Source: Rhodospirillaceae bacterium (lineage in GTDB: Bacteria > Pseudomonadota > Alphaproteobacteria > CACIAM-22H2). From it: a stretch of 64,000 bases of DNA. The notes under the pieces were generated by a model. It was not told where the DNA came from and did not search any database. It saw only the letters and a program-made list of their open reading frames with translations. Positions 36,260-43,265 of the stretch are shown piece after piece; position 1 is the stretch's first letter; every line of letters begins with the position of its first letter. The stretch covers positions 1-64,000 of the forward strand of contig JALHMR010000017.1 of the NCBI GenBank assembly GCA_022843945.1, written 5' to 3'. Position numbers and translations under genes: made by a program.

Positions 36260-37447
36260 ATGCTTCGTCCTGACTCGCTGGCGCTGACCGTGCTGCTCGG
36301 CGCCCTCGCGGCCCTTGGTCCGTTGTCGATGGACACCTATCTGGTGTCGCTGCCGACCATGACCGAGGCGTTCGGCAGCAGCGTGGCGCGCGTCCAGCTC
36401 ACCCTCAGCGTGTTCATGGTCGGCTTCGCCCTGGGCATGTTCATCTACGGTCCGCTTTCCGACCGTTTCGGCCGGCGGCCGGTGCTCCTCGCCGGGTTGG
36501 TGGTCTACGTCGCCGCCTCGGCCGTGGCGGCGACTGCCGTGAGCATCGACGTGCTGATCGTCGCCCGTTTTTTCCAGGCGGTCGGCCTGTGCAGCGGCCC
36601 AGTGGTCGGTCGTGCCGTGGTGCGTGACCTCTATGTGCGCGAGCGCGCGGCCAAGGTTCTGTCCTACATGGCCGTGGTCGCCGGCCTGGCGCCCGTCGTG
36701 GCCCCCGTGATCGGCAGCTACCTTCACGTGGCCTTCGGCTGGCGGGCGAATTTCGCCATGGTGACCGTCTACGGCGCCATCGTGCTGGCCATCGTGGCGA
36801 CGCGCTTCGGCGAGACGCATCTCGCCGTCGATCCGGGCGCCCTTGGCCTCCGGCGCATCGCGGGGAACACGGCGACGCTGCTCGGTTCCAGGCACTTCCT
36901 GGGCTACGCCACGGTCACCGCGTTCACCGGCAGCGGCCTGTTCGCCTTCATCTCGGGTTCGCCCTTCGTCTTTCAGCAGGTGTTCGGCGTCCACCCACAG
37001 GATTTCGGCTGGCTGTTCGCCTTCTGCATGGCGGGGTATCTCGTCGGGTCTGTATTCGGCGGCCGGGTCGTGGCGCGCGTCGGCATCGACCGCCTGTTGC
37101 TCGTCGGGGTGCTCTGCGGCGTGCTCGGCGGGGGAAGCATGGCGCTCCTCGCCTGGGCCGATGTGCATCACGTGGCGGCGATCATGCTGCCGATGTTCGT
37201 CTTCATGCTCGCCTTCGCCCTGGTTCTGCCCCAGGCGGTGGCCGCGGCGCTGACGCCCGTGCCGCATATCGCCGGCACCGCGTCGTCGCTGATCGGTCTT
37301 TTTCAGTATGGGCTTAGCGCCATCGTCGGCATGCTGGTCGCGGCCTTTTTCGACGGCACGCAGCGGCCCATGGCCAGCGCCATCGGCGCTGTCGGGCTGC
37401 TGGCGGCGCTGGCCTACGTCACTCTCGTGCGCCGGCAGCGGATTTGA
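36260..37447 (+). CDS. Bcr/CflA-family multidrug exporter (MFS)
   Basis: 395 residues with 12 predicted membrane helices. MFS motif A is GPLSDRFGRRPVLLAG after helix 2, and the drug:proton antiporter-1 signature region STDTYLVSLP-like (SMDTYLVSLPTM) in helix 1 is typical for Bcr/CflA transporters. It should export small hydrophobic drugs or dipeptides using the proton gradient. It begins 60 bp after the pentapeptide gene and ends 11 bp before the Ldh2 dehydrogenase gene, so a short operon is possible. Confidence 0.92.
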   Translation: MLRPDSLALTVLLGALAALGPLSMDTYLVSLPTMTEAFGSSVARVQLTLSVFMVGFALGMFIYGPLSDRFGRRPVLLAGLVVYVAASAVAATAVSIDVLIVARFFQAVGLCSGPVVGRAVVRDLYVRERAAKVLSYMAVVAGLAPVVAPVIGSYLHVAFGWRANFAMVTVYGAIVLAIVATRFGETHLAVDPGALGLRRIAGNTATLLGSRHFLGYATVTAFTGSGLFAFISGSPFVFQQVFGVHPQDFGWLFAFCMAGYLVGSVFGGRVVARVGIDRLLLVGVLCGVLGGGSMALLAWADVHHVAAIMLPMFVFMLAFALVLPQAVAAALTPVPHIAGTASSLIGLFQYGLSAIVGMLVAAFFDGTQRPMASAIGAVGLLAALAYVTLVRRQRI

Positions 37448-37458
37448 TAGGAAGGGCC

Positions 37459-38526
37459 ATGGCCGACACCGACATCGTGATCCAAGCCGAGCCTCTCAAG
37501 GCTTACATCGCCACCATCTGCCGCGCCGCTGGTTCGTCCGCGGGCGAGGCCGGCAAGATCGCCGCCCAGCTCGTCGAGGCGAACCTGCGCGGGCATGATT
37601 CGCACGGCGTTGGCATGATCCCCCAATACATCGCCAATGCGCGCGCCAGGACGCTGACGCCCGATGCCAAGGCCAGGATCGTCTCCGAGACCGATGTCAT
37701 TACCGTCATCGACGGCGGCTTCGGCTACGGCCAGGTGATCGGCGAGCAGGTCATGGAGATCGGCATCGCCAAGGCGAAGAAGAAGGGCGTAGCCCTGATC
37801 GCGCTGCGCAACAGCCATCACCTCGGCCGCATTGGCGGCTGGGCCGAGCAATGCGCGGCGGCGGGCCTCGCCTCGATCCACTATGTCAGCACGGTCGGCA
37901 GCGGCCCGTCGGTCGCCCCTTTCGGCGGCACCGATTCGCGCTTCGGCACCAACCCGTTCTGCTGCGGCGTGCCGGTCGACGGCGACGAACCGATCATCCT
38001 CGACATGGCGACCAGCCGCCTGCCTATCGGCAAGATCCGTGTCGCGCACAACAAAGGCGAGACGATCATCGACGGCGCGCTGCTCGACGCGCAGGGGCGG
38101 CCAACCAACGATCCCGGCGCCTTTTTTCGCCAACCGCGCGGCACCCTGCTGACCTTCGGCGAGCACAAGGGCTACGCGCTCGCCCTGGTGGTCGAGCTGT
38201 TCGCCGGGGCGCTCACCGGCGGCCTGCTGGCCTATCGCGGCGACGATATTCCGAAGTGCATCGTCAACAACATGCTCTCGATCATCATCGACCCCAAGGC
38301 GCTGGGCGACGCGCAGCGCTACTACGACGAGGTCCGCGCCATGACCGGCTACGTCAAGGCGTCGCCACCCGGGCAGGGGGTGGAGCGCGTCATGGTGCCC
38401 GGAGACCCCGAGCGAAAATCGCGCATCAAGCGCCTCGCCGCGGGCATCCCGGTCGACGCCGAGACCTGGCGCGGCATCGCCGCGGCGGCGCAGTCGGTCG
38501 GCGTGAATACCCCGCCGCTGGGCTAA
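37459..38526 (+). CDS. Malate/L-lactate dehydrogenase family oxidoreductase (Ldh2)
   Basis: 355 residues of the Ldh_2 family, which uses a fold distinct from classical lactate dehydrogenases. Landmarks: LRGHDSHGVGMIPQY near residue 50, RNSHHLGRIGGWAEQC with the catalytic His, FGTNPFCCGVP, and the late FGEHKGYALALVVELFAG. It reduces 2-oxoacids such as sulfopyruvate, ureidoglycine-derived acids or malate with NAD(P)H; the substrate is not set. ATG at 37459 with GGAAGGG upstream; an earlier in-frame ATG adds five residues. It ends 20 bp before a transposon insertion. Confidence 0.9.
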   Translation: MADTDIVIQAEPLKAYIATICRAAGSSAGEAGKIAAQLVEANLRGHDSHGVGMIPQYIANARARTLTPDAKARIVSETDVITVIDGGFGYGQVIGEQVMEIGIAKAKKKGVALIALRNSHHLGRIGGWAEQCAAAGLASIHYVSTVGSGPSVAPFGGTDSRFGTNPFCCGVPVDGDEPIILDMATSRLPIGKIRVAHNKGETIIDGALLDAQGRPTNDPGAFFRQPRGTLLTFGEHKGYALALVVELFAGALTGGLLAYRGDDIPKCIVNNMLSIIIDPKALGDAQRYYDEVRAMTGYVKASPPGQGVERVMVPGDPERKSRIKRLAAGIPVDAETWRGIAAAAQSVGVNTPPLG

Positions 38527-38538
38527 CGTTCGGCTACA

Positions 38539-38546
38539 AGAGTAAG
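38539..38546. repeat. Left target-site duplication
   Basis: AGAGTAAG, repeated exactly at 41971-41978 outside the other end of the transposon. An 8-bp duplication fits IS1-family insertion. Confidence 0.9.
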
Positions 38547-38565
38547 GGTAATGGGTCAGTTTGAA
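38547..38565 (+). repeat. Left terminal inverted repeat
   Basis: GGTAATGGGTCAGTTTGAA, an exact complement of 41952-41970. It contains the stop codon (38558-38556) of the minus-strand Cys-rich gene. Confidence 0.92.
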
Positions 38566-38861
38566 TTTTGAAGCCACTGAACCCGGCGCTCTGCTTCCGC
38601 AATGACCTTGGGGTGCTTCGCGAGTTTCGCGATGTTCGCCTCCGTACAGGCGAGGCGTCTCGCCTTTAGAAATTGGATTGCGACTTCCCGTAGGTGTTCG
38701 CGGAGCAGTGAATGCTCGGCCCGGGAGCGCTCCGCATCCAATCGCTTAGAGTCGCTTTTTGCCTTTTCCACTAGCCGGCAAGACGTGCGGCTACACCCAG
38801 CGTCATTGCATTCGCCGCCTTGCGGACACGGAAAGGCTTGTCTACGCAACCGCCGCCTCAT
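38556..38861 (-). CDS. Cys-rich hypothetical protein of the transposon
   Basis: 101 residues. The N-terminus is basic with four cysteines spaced C-x5-C-x4-C-x4-C (CPQGGECNDAGCSRTSC), which could bind a metal. A charged, helical C-terminal part follows. The ATG lies 20 bp inside the end of the transposase gene, implying translational coupling, and the stop codon lies inside the left terminal repeat. I do not recognise a family. It could be an accessory transposition protein or an opportunistic reading frame. Confidence 0.5.
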   Translation of the reverse strand: MRRRLRRQAFPCPQGGECNDAGCSRTSCRLVEKAKSDSKRLDAERSRAEHSLLREHLREVAIQFLKARRLACTEANIAKLAKHPKVIAEAERRVQWLQNSN

Positions 38862-39705
38862 CTGACCGCCGCTGAGCGATCTCCCATTCGTCCACGACGC
38901 GGACCATATCTTCCAAGGACCATAGCTTATCCGTCACGCCAGCGGCCATGGCCGGGGTAACGCGGAGGGTCTGATGAATGCGGACGAAGTTGTAATGCAT
39001 GAAGTAGATCGAGATCGCGTGTGCGTGGTTCTCGACCTTCTTCGAAAAGGCGTTGGTCAACCGCGTGAACCTCCGCATGTTCATACGCATCGAAAGGTTC
39101 TGCCGCTCCGCGTAGGCCGTCGATACGTGCTTGGGATCGGGCTTGCCGGTGATGGCGTGCTGATCGCAACCGATGCACTTGGCGGGACTGTAGCGGCCGT
39201 CGCCATCGGGTGAGCCGTAGATTTTCACCAGCATCGCGTAGTCCACGTCCTTGCCGAACGCCAACTCGACGGCGGTGCGATAAGCACGGAAGCCATCGGA
39301 CGTAAGCTGAACCCGGTTGAGCAACCGGCCGGCGAGGTCCCGGAGGAAGTAGCGGGCGGCAGGGGCATTGCGCGGGCCGACCAGCCAGCACGGGATAAGC
39401 TTGGTATCCGCGTCGATTGCCGTCCACGTCCAGCAATCGCCCCAGCCTTCGGCTTTCTTGTCCGGGCTGGTGTTGACTTCCTTGGACCCGACGAACGCCC
39501 AGATTTCGTCCACCTGTACCCGCTGGCTCTTGAGGTTGCGGAGGTGTTCGTCCTGGTAGGCCATGCAGGCAGTGCCGGCATCGGCCAACAGCTTCACGAT
39601 GGTGTTCTTGCTGGCGCCCGTCATCCGGGAGATCGCCCGGATGGCCATGCCCTCGCACATCATCCCGAGGATCTGGGCGCGGGCCGGGGTGCTCAGCTTG
39701 TTCAT
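38842..39705 (-). CDS. IS1-family-like DDE transposase
   Basis: 287 residues. The N-terminal helix-turn-helix (RAQILGMMCEGMAIRAISRM, 9-28, then TGASKNTIVKLLADAG) should bind the terminal repeats. The catalytic DDE triad can be placed at Asp66 (QVDEIWAFVG), Asp137 (LTSDGFRAY) and Glu200 (AYAERQNLSM). The sequence IYFMHYNFVRIHQTLRVTPA near the C-terminus is typical of IS1-type transposases from high-GC proteobacteria. It is a single uninterrupted frame, so no programmed frameshift is required, unlike classical IS1 InsAB'. The gene is full-length and presumably active. Confidence 0.9.
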   Translation of the reverse strand: MNKLSTPARAQILGMMCEGMAIRAISRMTGASKNTIVKLLADAGTACMAYQDEHLRNLKSQRVQVDEIWAFVGSKEVNTSPDKKAEGWGDCWTWTAIDADTKLIPCWLVGPRNAPAARYFLRDLAGRLLNRVQLTSDGFRAYRTAVELAFGKDVDYAMLVKIYGSPDGDGRYSPAKCIGCDQHAITGKPDPKHVSTAYAERQNLSMRMNMRRFTRLTNAFSKKVENHAHAISIYFMHYNFVRIHQTLRVTPAMAAGVTDKLWSLEDMVRVVDEWEIAQRRSDEAAVA

Positions 39706-39721
39706 GCCATCATAATTGACC

Positions 39722-39748
39722 CTTTATGCTTGAGTGTCAAGCATAAAG
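39722..39748. promoter_or_regulatory. Perfect palindromic operator between divergent transposon genes
   Basis: CTTTATGCTTGA, spacer GTG, TCAAGCATAAAG: a flawless 12-bp inverted repeat located 17 bp upstream of the transposase ATG and 41 bp upstream of the XRE-ImmA ATG. A further half-site-like ACACTCAAG lies at 39794-39802. The placement suits an operator bound by the XRE domain of the divergent gene, repressing both transcripts. Confidence 0.75.
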
Positions 39749-39789
39749 AACTAGTTTGCGTTTTGACGAAAATCTGGCATTATCGACAA

Positions 39790-40935
39790 ATGAACACTCA
39801 AGACAACGACTTCCGCACCCCTGGCCAGCTTATTCAGGCCATCCTCGACAAGCGTGGCTGGACGAAGCGGACCCTCGCAATCGTCTTGAACCTCAGCGAG
39901 CCGACCATCACCCGGATCGTGGGCGACAAGCAGCCCGTCGATGCCAAACTGGCGGTGATGCTGGAGGAGGTGTTCGGTGTGCCCGCCGATCGGTTCTTGT
40001 CACTCCAGAAGCAATTCGACTTAGCGCAGGCCAGGATCGCGATGCACCCCGATCCCGACCGGGCTAATCGCGCTCTCCTGTATGGAGATTTGCCGGTCGC
40101 TGAAATGATCAGGCGTGGGTGGATTAATGCTGACAGCGCGCGTGACATAAAAAGGGTCGAGTCGGAGTTGGTTCGGTTCTTTGGCGTGAACCGCTTGGAG
40201 GACATCGAAATCCTTCCACACGCTGCGAAGAAGACGGCAGTAAACACAGACGCAACGCCAGCGCAGTTAGCGTGGCTCCATAGGGTCAAGAAGATCGCGA
40301 GCGAGATGGTGGTGCCGCGCTACACTCCCTCCGCCGGGCGCGCTGCAGTTGTCAAATTGAACGCGCTGCTTTCAGCCCCCGAAGAAGCGCGAAAAGTCCC
40401 GCGCATTCTGGGTGAAGCCGGCATTCGGTTTGTGGTCGTCGAAACGCTGACCTCCGCAAAAATTGACGGAGTGTGCTTTTGGCTGAACGACGCGGCGCCG
40501 GTCATCGGCATGTCCATCCGCCACGACAGGATCGACAACTTCTGGTTCGTTCTCCGGCACGAGTTAGAGCATGTCCTCCAATTTCACGGGCGGTCGGCAG
40601 CGATGCTTGATGCTGAATTGGAAGGCGAGCGAGCTGGAACGGGCGCAACCGTTCTCGAAGAGGAGCGGGTCGCGAACGAAGCCGCCGCCGATTTCTGCGT
40701 CCCAAAGCAAAAAATGGAAAGTTTCATCGCAAGGAAGGCGCCGTTCTTTGCGGAGCGAGACATCCTTGGCTTCGCCCGGACCATCAACGTGCATCCGGGA
40801 CTGATCGCCGGGCAGTTGCAGCACAAACTCACGCGCTTTGATCTATTTCGAAAGCATCTAGTGAAAATAAGAGCAGCCGTCACGCCTAGCGCGATGGTTG
40901 ATGGGTGGGGAGACGTTGCACCAGTTGATCTCTAA
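39790..40935 (+). CDS. XRE-family HTH plus ImmA/IrrE metallopeptidase
   Basis: 381 residues. The N-terminal HigA-like helix-turn-helix (PGQLIQAILDKRGWTKRTLA, then NLSEPTITRIVGDKQPV) covers residues 10-70. The C-terminal ImmA/IrrE peptidase domain has zinc motif HELEH (257-261) and a third ligand Glu297 in the context NEAAADF. Such proteins cleave or antagonise repressors and are often found in mobile elements, phages and toxin-antitoxin-like modules. The ATG at 39790 follows the divergent operator; the much longer upstream frame runs antisense through the transposase and is not used. The next gene starts 20 bp downstream with GGAGG, so the two form a pair. Confidence 0.92.
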   Translation: MNTQDNDFRTPGQLIQAILDKRGWTKRTLAIVLNLSEPTITRIVGDKQPVDAKLAVMLEEVFGVPADRFLSLQKQFDLAQARIAMHPDPDRANRALLYGDLPVAEMIRRGWINADSARDIKRVESELVRFFGVNRLEDIEILPHAAKKTAVNTDATPAQLAWLHRVKKIASEMVVPRYTPSAGRAAVVKLNALLSAPEEARKVPRILGEAGIRFVVVETLTSAKIDGVCFWLNDAAPVIGMSIRHDRIDNFWFVLRHELEHVLQFHGRSAAMLDAELEGERAGTGATVLEEERVANEAAADFCVPKQKMESFIARKAPFFAERDILGFARTINVHPGLIAGQLQHKLTRFDLFRKHLVKIRAAVTPSAMVDGWGDVAPVDL

Positions 40936-40955
40936 CCACACGGAGGTATTCGGAC

Positions 40956-41474
40956 GTGTCTAAACGAAACGAAATGCAGCGCTTCATCCGGTACTACAAG
41001 GATGAGACGGGTGAGACGGAAGTGGACATGCACAAAGTTGCACAGTTCGCGGTCTCGAAGGGCTGGTCGCTGCCTCGGCCTGTGTCGCCAATGGATGTTC
41101 TCGCCAAGCAATTCACGCAGGCCGCGCGAGAAGAAATCCGGCGAGACGCAGTCACCGGCCAGCCATATCGGGCAAATCACGCGATCCCGGTGACGGTGGG
41201 CAGCGGCGAGCAACTTCATCTTTGGATCGACATTGATGAAGCGCCGCGCAAGTCGATGCTGAAATCGCTGATCAATCGGCGAGAGCAAATGGTCGGTGAC
41301 GGCCTTCAGCTAACGCTGGATGCCGATCATTGGAACCGAATCAATCCGAGAGACGAGCCCATCCAAATCCCGATGGACTTCACCGACGACATCGAGTGGC
41401 GCAAGAACACACCCGATGACGACGGAAAAGGTGGTGGCGGAGGCGGTGCCGGCGGCGCTTTGGTTACGGTTTAA
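40956..41474 (+). CDS. Hypothetical partner of the XRE-ImmA protein
   Basis: 172 residues, soluble. It begins MSKRNEMQRFIRYYKDETGE, has a central segment VTVGSGEQLHLWIDIDEAPR and a region of acidic and aromatic residues (IPMDFTDDIEWRKNTPDDD), and ends in a flexible Gly-rich tail. I cannot assign a family. The constant position behind an XRE-ImmA gene suggests it is the regulated effector or target, such as a toxin, nuclease or replication inhibitor, but the sequence shows no catalytic motif. Its last bases (TTAA) overlap the convergent small gene. Confidence 0.75.
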   Translation: MSKRNEMQRFIRYYKDETGETEVDMHKVAQFAVSKGWSLPRPVSPMDVLAKQFTQAAREEIRRDAVTGQPYRANHAIPVTVGSGEQLHLWIDIDEAPRKSMLKSLINRREQMVGDGLQLTLDADHWNRINPRDEPIQIPMDFTDDIEWRKNTPDDDGKGGGGGGAGGALVTV

Positions 41475-41707
41475 CGCTTCTTCCAGCGGGCGAGTGCGGC
41501 TACCCGGGCGATTTCGGCGCGTTGTTCTGGCGTCAATCTATCGGCCCGCACTCGGCCCCCCTTAAGGCCACCCTTCCGTGAAAATTCGACGGCGTCTTGG
41601 TTGCGGTCATCCGCAACCTGGTCCTTCACCTGTCCGGTGGCGATATCCCCGATCAGCTTGGCTAGGGCTATCGGGTCCCGGGGGCGCTTGAGGCGTTTGG
41701 TTGCCAT
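41471..41707 (-). CDS. Small basic protein with GGLKGGRVRA motif
   Basis: 78 residues, strongly basic. After ATKRLKRPRDPIALAKLIGD it has DAVEFSRKGGLKGGRVRADR and ends in EIARVAALARWKKR. Similar small proteins occur in many proteobacterial mobile elements and are variously called histone-like or RNA-binding, with no proven role. The ATG (41707) shares one base with the stop of the upstream gene (TGATG), which indicates coupled translation; an in-frame TTG 3 bp upstream is the alternative. Confidence 0.75.
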   Translation of the reverse strand: MATKRLKRPRDPIALAKLIGDIATGQVKDQVADDRNQDAVEFSRKGGLKGGRVRADRLTPEQRAEIARVAALARWKKR

Positions 41708-41904
41708 CAATCGTCCACCATGAACCTAGGGGACGCCCGCTCCCATCGCTCGCCAGCAGCGGCCATCTTCTTCTGGTCCGCGATCCAGGCCATCGCCTCG
41801 CCCTCGGTCGAAAATCCTGGGACGGTTCTAACCGCGCCGCTGTCTTCCGTTACCTCAACCTCAAAGGTTGGGCCCGGGCATCTCACTGTCCGATAAGTCG
41901 CCAT
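41707..41904 (-). CDS. Small hypothetical protein of the transposon
   Basis: 65 residues: MATYRTVRCPGPTFEVEVTE begins a short beta-rich part, and FSTEGEAMAWIADQKKMAAA is a likely helix. No known family. It is translationally coupled to the small basic gene downstream. It lies only 48 bp inside the right terminal repeat. Confidence 0.7.
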   Translation of the reverse strand: MATYRTVRCPGPTFEVEVTEDSGAVRTVPGFSTEGEAMAWIADQKKMAAAGERWERASPRFMVDD

Positions 41905-41951
41905 TCCGAGAAGATGGCACGACCGGCGAACAGCCGCCAGAACCGTTAATT

Positions 41952-41970
41952 TTCAAACTGACCCATTACC
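41952..41970 (-). repeat. Right terminal inverted repeat
   Basis: TTCAAACTGACCCATTACC, exact complement of the left end (38547-38565). Confidence 0.92.
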
Positions 41971-41978
41971 AGAGTAAG
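41971..41978. repeat. Right target-site duplication
   Basis: AGAGTAAG, identical to 38539-38546. Confidence 0.9.
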
Positions 41979-41985
41979 TTATCCC

Positions 41986-42223
41986 TGTGGATATGTGGAT
42001 AAGTCTGAGGATGACTCGTCGAGTCGCGTGACGCGGCGCAACACGAAGCCGCGTTTCACCGCGCTCCGACCCCCGGCAAATCGCACCGGATCACAAATTT
42101 CTCAACAGTCGCCAATGGCTTGCGCCGCTTGGCCGCTTTTGAAACAATTTTTATCGCAGAAACCCGAGTCGCCACGCCTATCCACAGCAGCCTCATGATC
42201 AATTCCGACAAGACCGATGACTC
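41986..42223. promoter_or_regulatory. Cluster of DnaA-box-like and GANTC sites
   Basis: TGTGGATAT (41986-41994) directly joined to TGTGGATAA (41994-42002, an exact DnaA box on the minus strand), then CTATCCACA (42178-42186, one mismatch). Four GANTC (CcrM methylation) sites lie at 42013, 42021, 42166 and 42219, roughly five times the expected density. An A/T-rich patch (gaaacaatttttatcgcag) lies at about 42140-42159. The stretch covers the spacer before the 101-residue hypothetical gene. It could be an origin-like element or a DnaA/CcrM-controlled promoter. Confidence 0.45.
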
Positions 42224-42500
42224 TGCCGGCAGCGGGTTTCCCTACGAAGCCCCGGCCATGGCGGCGGCCAAGATTCTCGGCGGCCTGATTGCCGAATGCC
42301 AGAAGCAGGGGACACACGGCGCCTATGCGGCGATCGACCTGCGGGCCATCGAAGACATCCAGCGCAAGCTGCTCGCCGATCCGAACGACGCGGGCGCCAA
42401 GCTATGGGTCAGGCAGCTGGCGCAGACCTGGTCGATCCGTATCCGCGACAACACACGCTCGATCCGTAAGGTTCTCGATCTACTCGACACACGACGCTAA
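42195..42500 (+). CDS. Hypothetical protein
   Basis: 101 residues, acidic N-terminus followed by helices: AAAKILGGLIAECQKQGTHG, IDLRAIEDIQRKLLADPNDA and a basic end SIRKVLDLLDTRR. No family recognised, no signal peptide or membrane segment. I use the ATG at 42195 because the upstream codons lie in the DnaA/GANTC-site region. The GANTC site at 42219 falls within its first codons. Confidence 0.65.
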   Translation: MINSDKTDDSAGSGFPYEAPAMAAAKILGGLIAECQKQGTHGAYAAIDLRAIEDIQRKLLADPNDAGAKLWVRQLAQTWSIRIRDNTRSIRKVLDLLDTRR

Positions 42501-42575
42501 GCACACCGTCGACTGATTGGCTGTCGACGTGAACCGCGGCTAACCGCGGGACGTAGAAGGGGTCAGGGGCAGAAC

Positions 42576-43076
42576 ATGCCGGTGTTTGACATACCGATGG
42601 TGACGCGCGACCGCGTGCGCGCCGGGAAGCTGTTCCTCTTCGCCTTCGACGATGACGAATCGCGTCTGACCGAAAGCGGGCTTGCCGCCCAGTGCCGTGG
42701 CGAGCTGAACACCGTTGGTATCCGCACCCGCTACTCGCCGGGCAATGATCCCAGCTGCGTCTGGACCGACGCGGATCTCCTGCGTCACCAGCAGCTGCTC
42801 GACGACGACTTCGCCATCCTGATCTCGTGGGTCGAGGCCGGCGGTCCCGTCTTCCTGCCCAAGGCGGGGCTGGGCAACCTCGCCCCGCGGCTGGTCGATA
42901 CGGCGCCGCGCACCTATCTGTTCCTGCAGAAGAAGGTCAAGGAGCTGCGCGCGTCGGCCGCGCAGCCGTGGAGCCTCGACGCCTACAAGCAGCCGAGCTA
43001 CTTCGAGGGCGTCTTCGGCCAGATCAGCCGGCGCATGAAGCCGCCGATCGGCGCACCCGCCGCGCTGCGCGCCTAA
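42576..43076 (+). CDS. Conserved-looking hypothetical protein
   Basis: 166 residues, soluble, no signal. Segments such as KLFLFAFDDDESRLTESGLA and WTDADLLRHQQLLDDDFAIL, then WVEAGGPVFLPKAGLGNLAP, are well-ordered mixed alpha/beta sequence with codon usage like the neighbours, so the gene is real. I do not recognise a family or any catalytic motif. Confidence 0.7.
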   Translation: MPVFDIPMVTRDRVRAGKLFLFAFDDDESRLTESGLAAQCRGELNTVGIRTRYSPGNDPSCVWTDADLLRHQQLLDDDFAILISWVEAGGPVFLPKAGLGNLAPRLVDTAPRTYLFLQKKVKELRASAAQPWSLDAYKQPSYFEGVFGQISRRMKPPIGAPAALRA

Positions 43077-43139
43077 GCGTCAAGCCGGCTTCCGGCAGGG
43101 CCCCTTCCTGAGAACAGGTGGCCCCGCCATACTGCCGGC

Positions 43140-43256
43140 ATGGTCCATCTCAAGGTATTCGCGCGTGCCGCGGTCTTCGGCCTGGCGGCGTATGCGGTGG
43201 TGGCCGGGCTGGTCTATGTCAGCCGGCAGATGGGCCTGCTGGACTGGATCCGCTGA
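43140..43256 (+). CDS. Small single-span membrane protein
   Basis: 38 residues, too short for routine gene calls: MVHLKVFARA then hydrophobic AVFGLAAYAVVAGLVYV (about residues 11-27), then SRQMGLLDWIR. One membrane helix with a basic N-terminal side. It ends 9 bp before the thioesterase ATG, with GAAGGAG spanning its stop codon as the next ribosome site, so translation of the two is probably linked. No function known. Confidence 0.5.
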   Translation: MVHLKVFARAAVFGLAAYAVVAGLVYVSRQMGLLDWIR

Positions 43257-43265
43257 AGGAGCGCC

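Larger units (their letters stand above)
38547..41970. mobile_element. IS1-family-like transposon with passenger genes (3424 bp)
   Basis: Bounded by 19-bp perfect terminal inverted repeats that begin GGTAATGGGTCAG and flanked by the 8-bp direct repeat AGAGTAAG. It encodes a 287-residue DDE transposase of IS1 type plus five passenger genes: a Cys-rich 101-residue protein, an XRE-ImmA/IrrE protein, a 172-residue unknown, and two small coupled genes. Ordinary IS1 elements are well under 1.2 kb, so this is a transporter-IS style element with cargo. The ends and duplication are perfect, so the insertion is recent and probably intact. Confidence 0.9.

Noticed and set aside
34814..37267. 817-codon minus-strand frame
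   Set aside because: Antisense to the pentapeptide-repeat and Bcr genes; its pseudo-repeats mirror the pentapeptides.
39544..39789. Longer N-terminus for the XRE-ImmA protein
   Set aside because: It would run antisense through the transposase gene and across the operator; the ATG at 39790 gives a normal HTH start.
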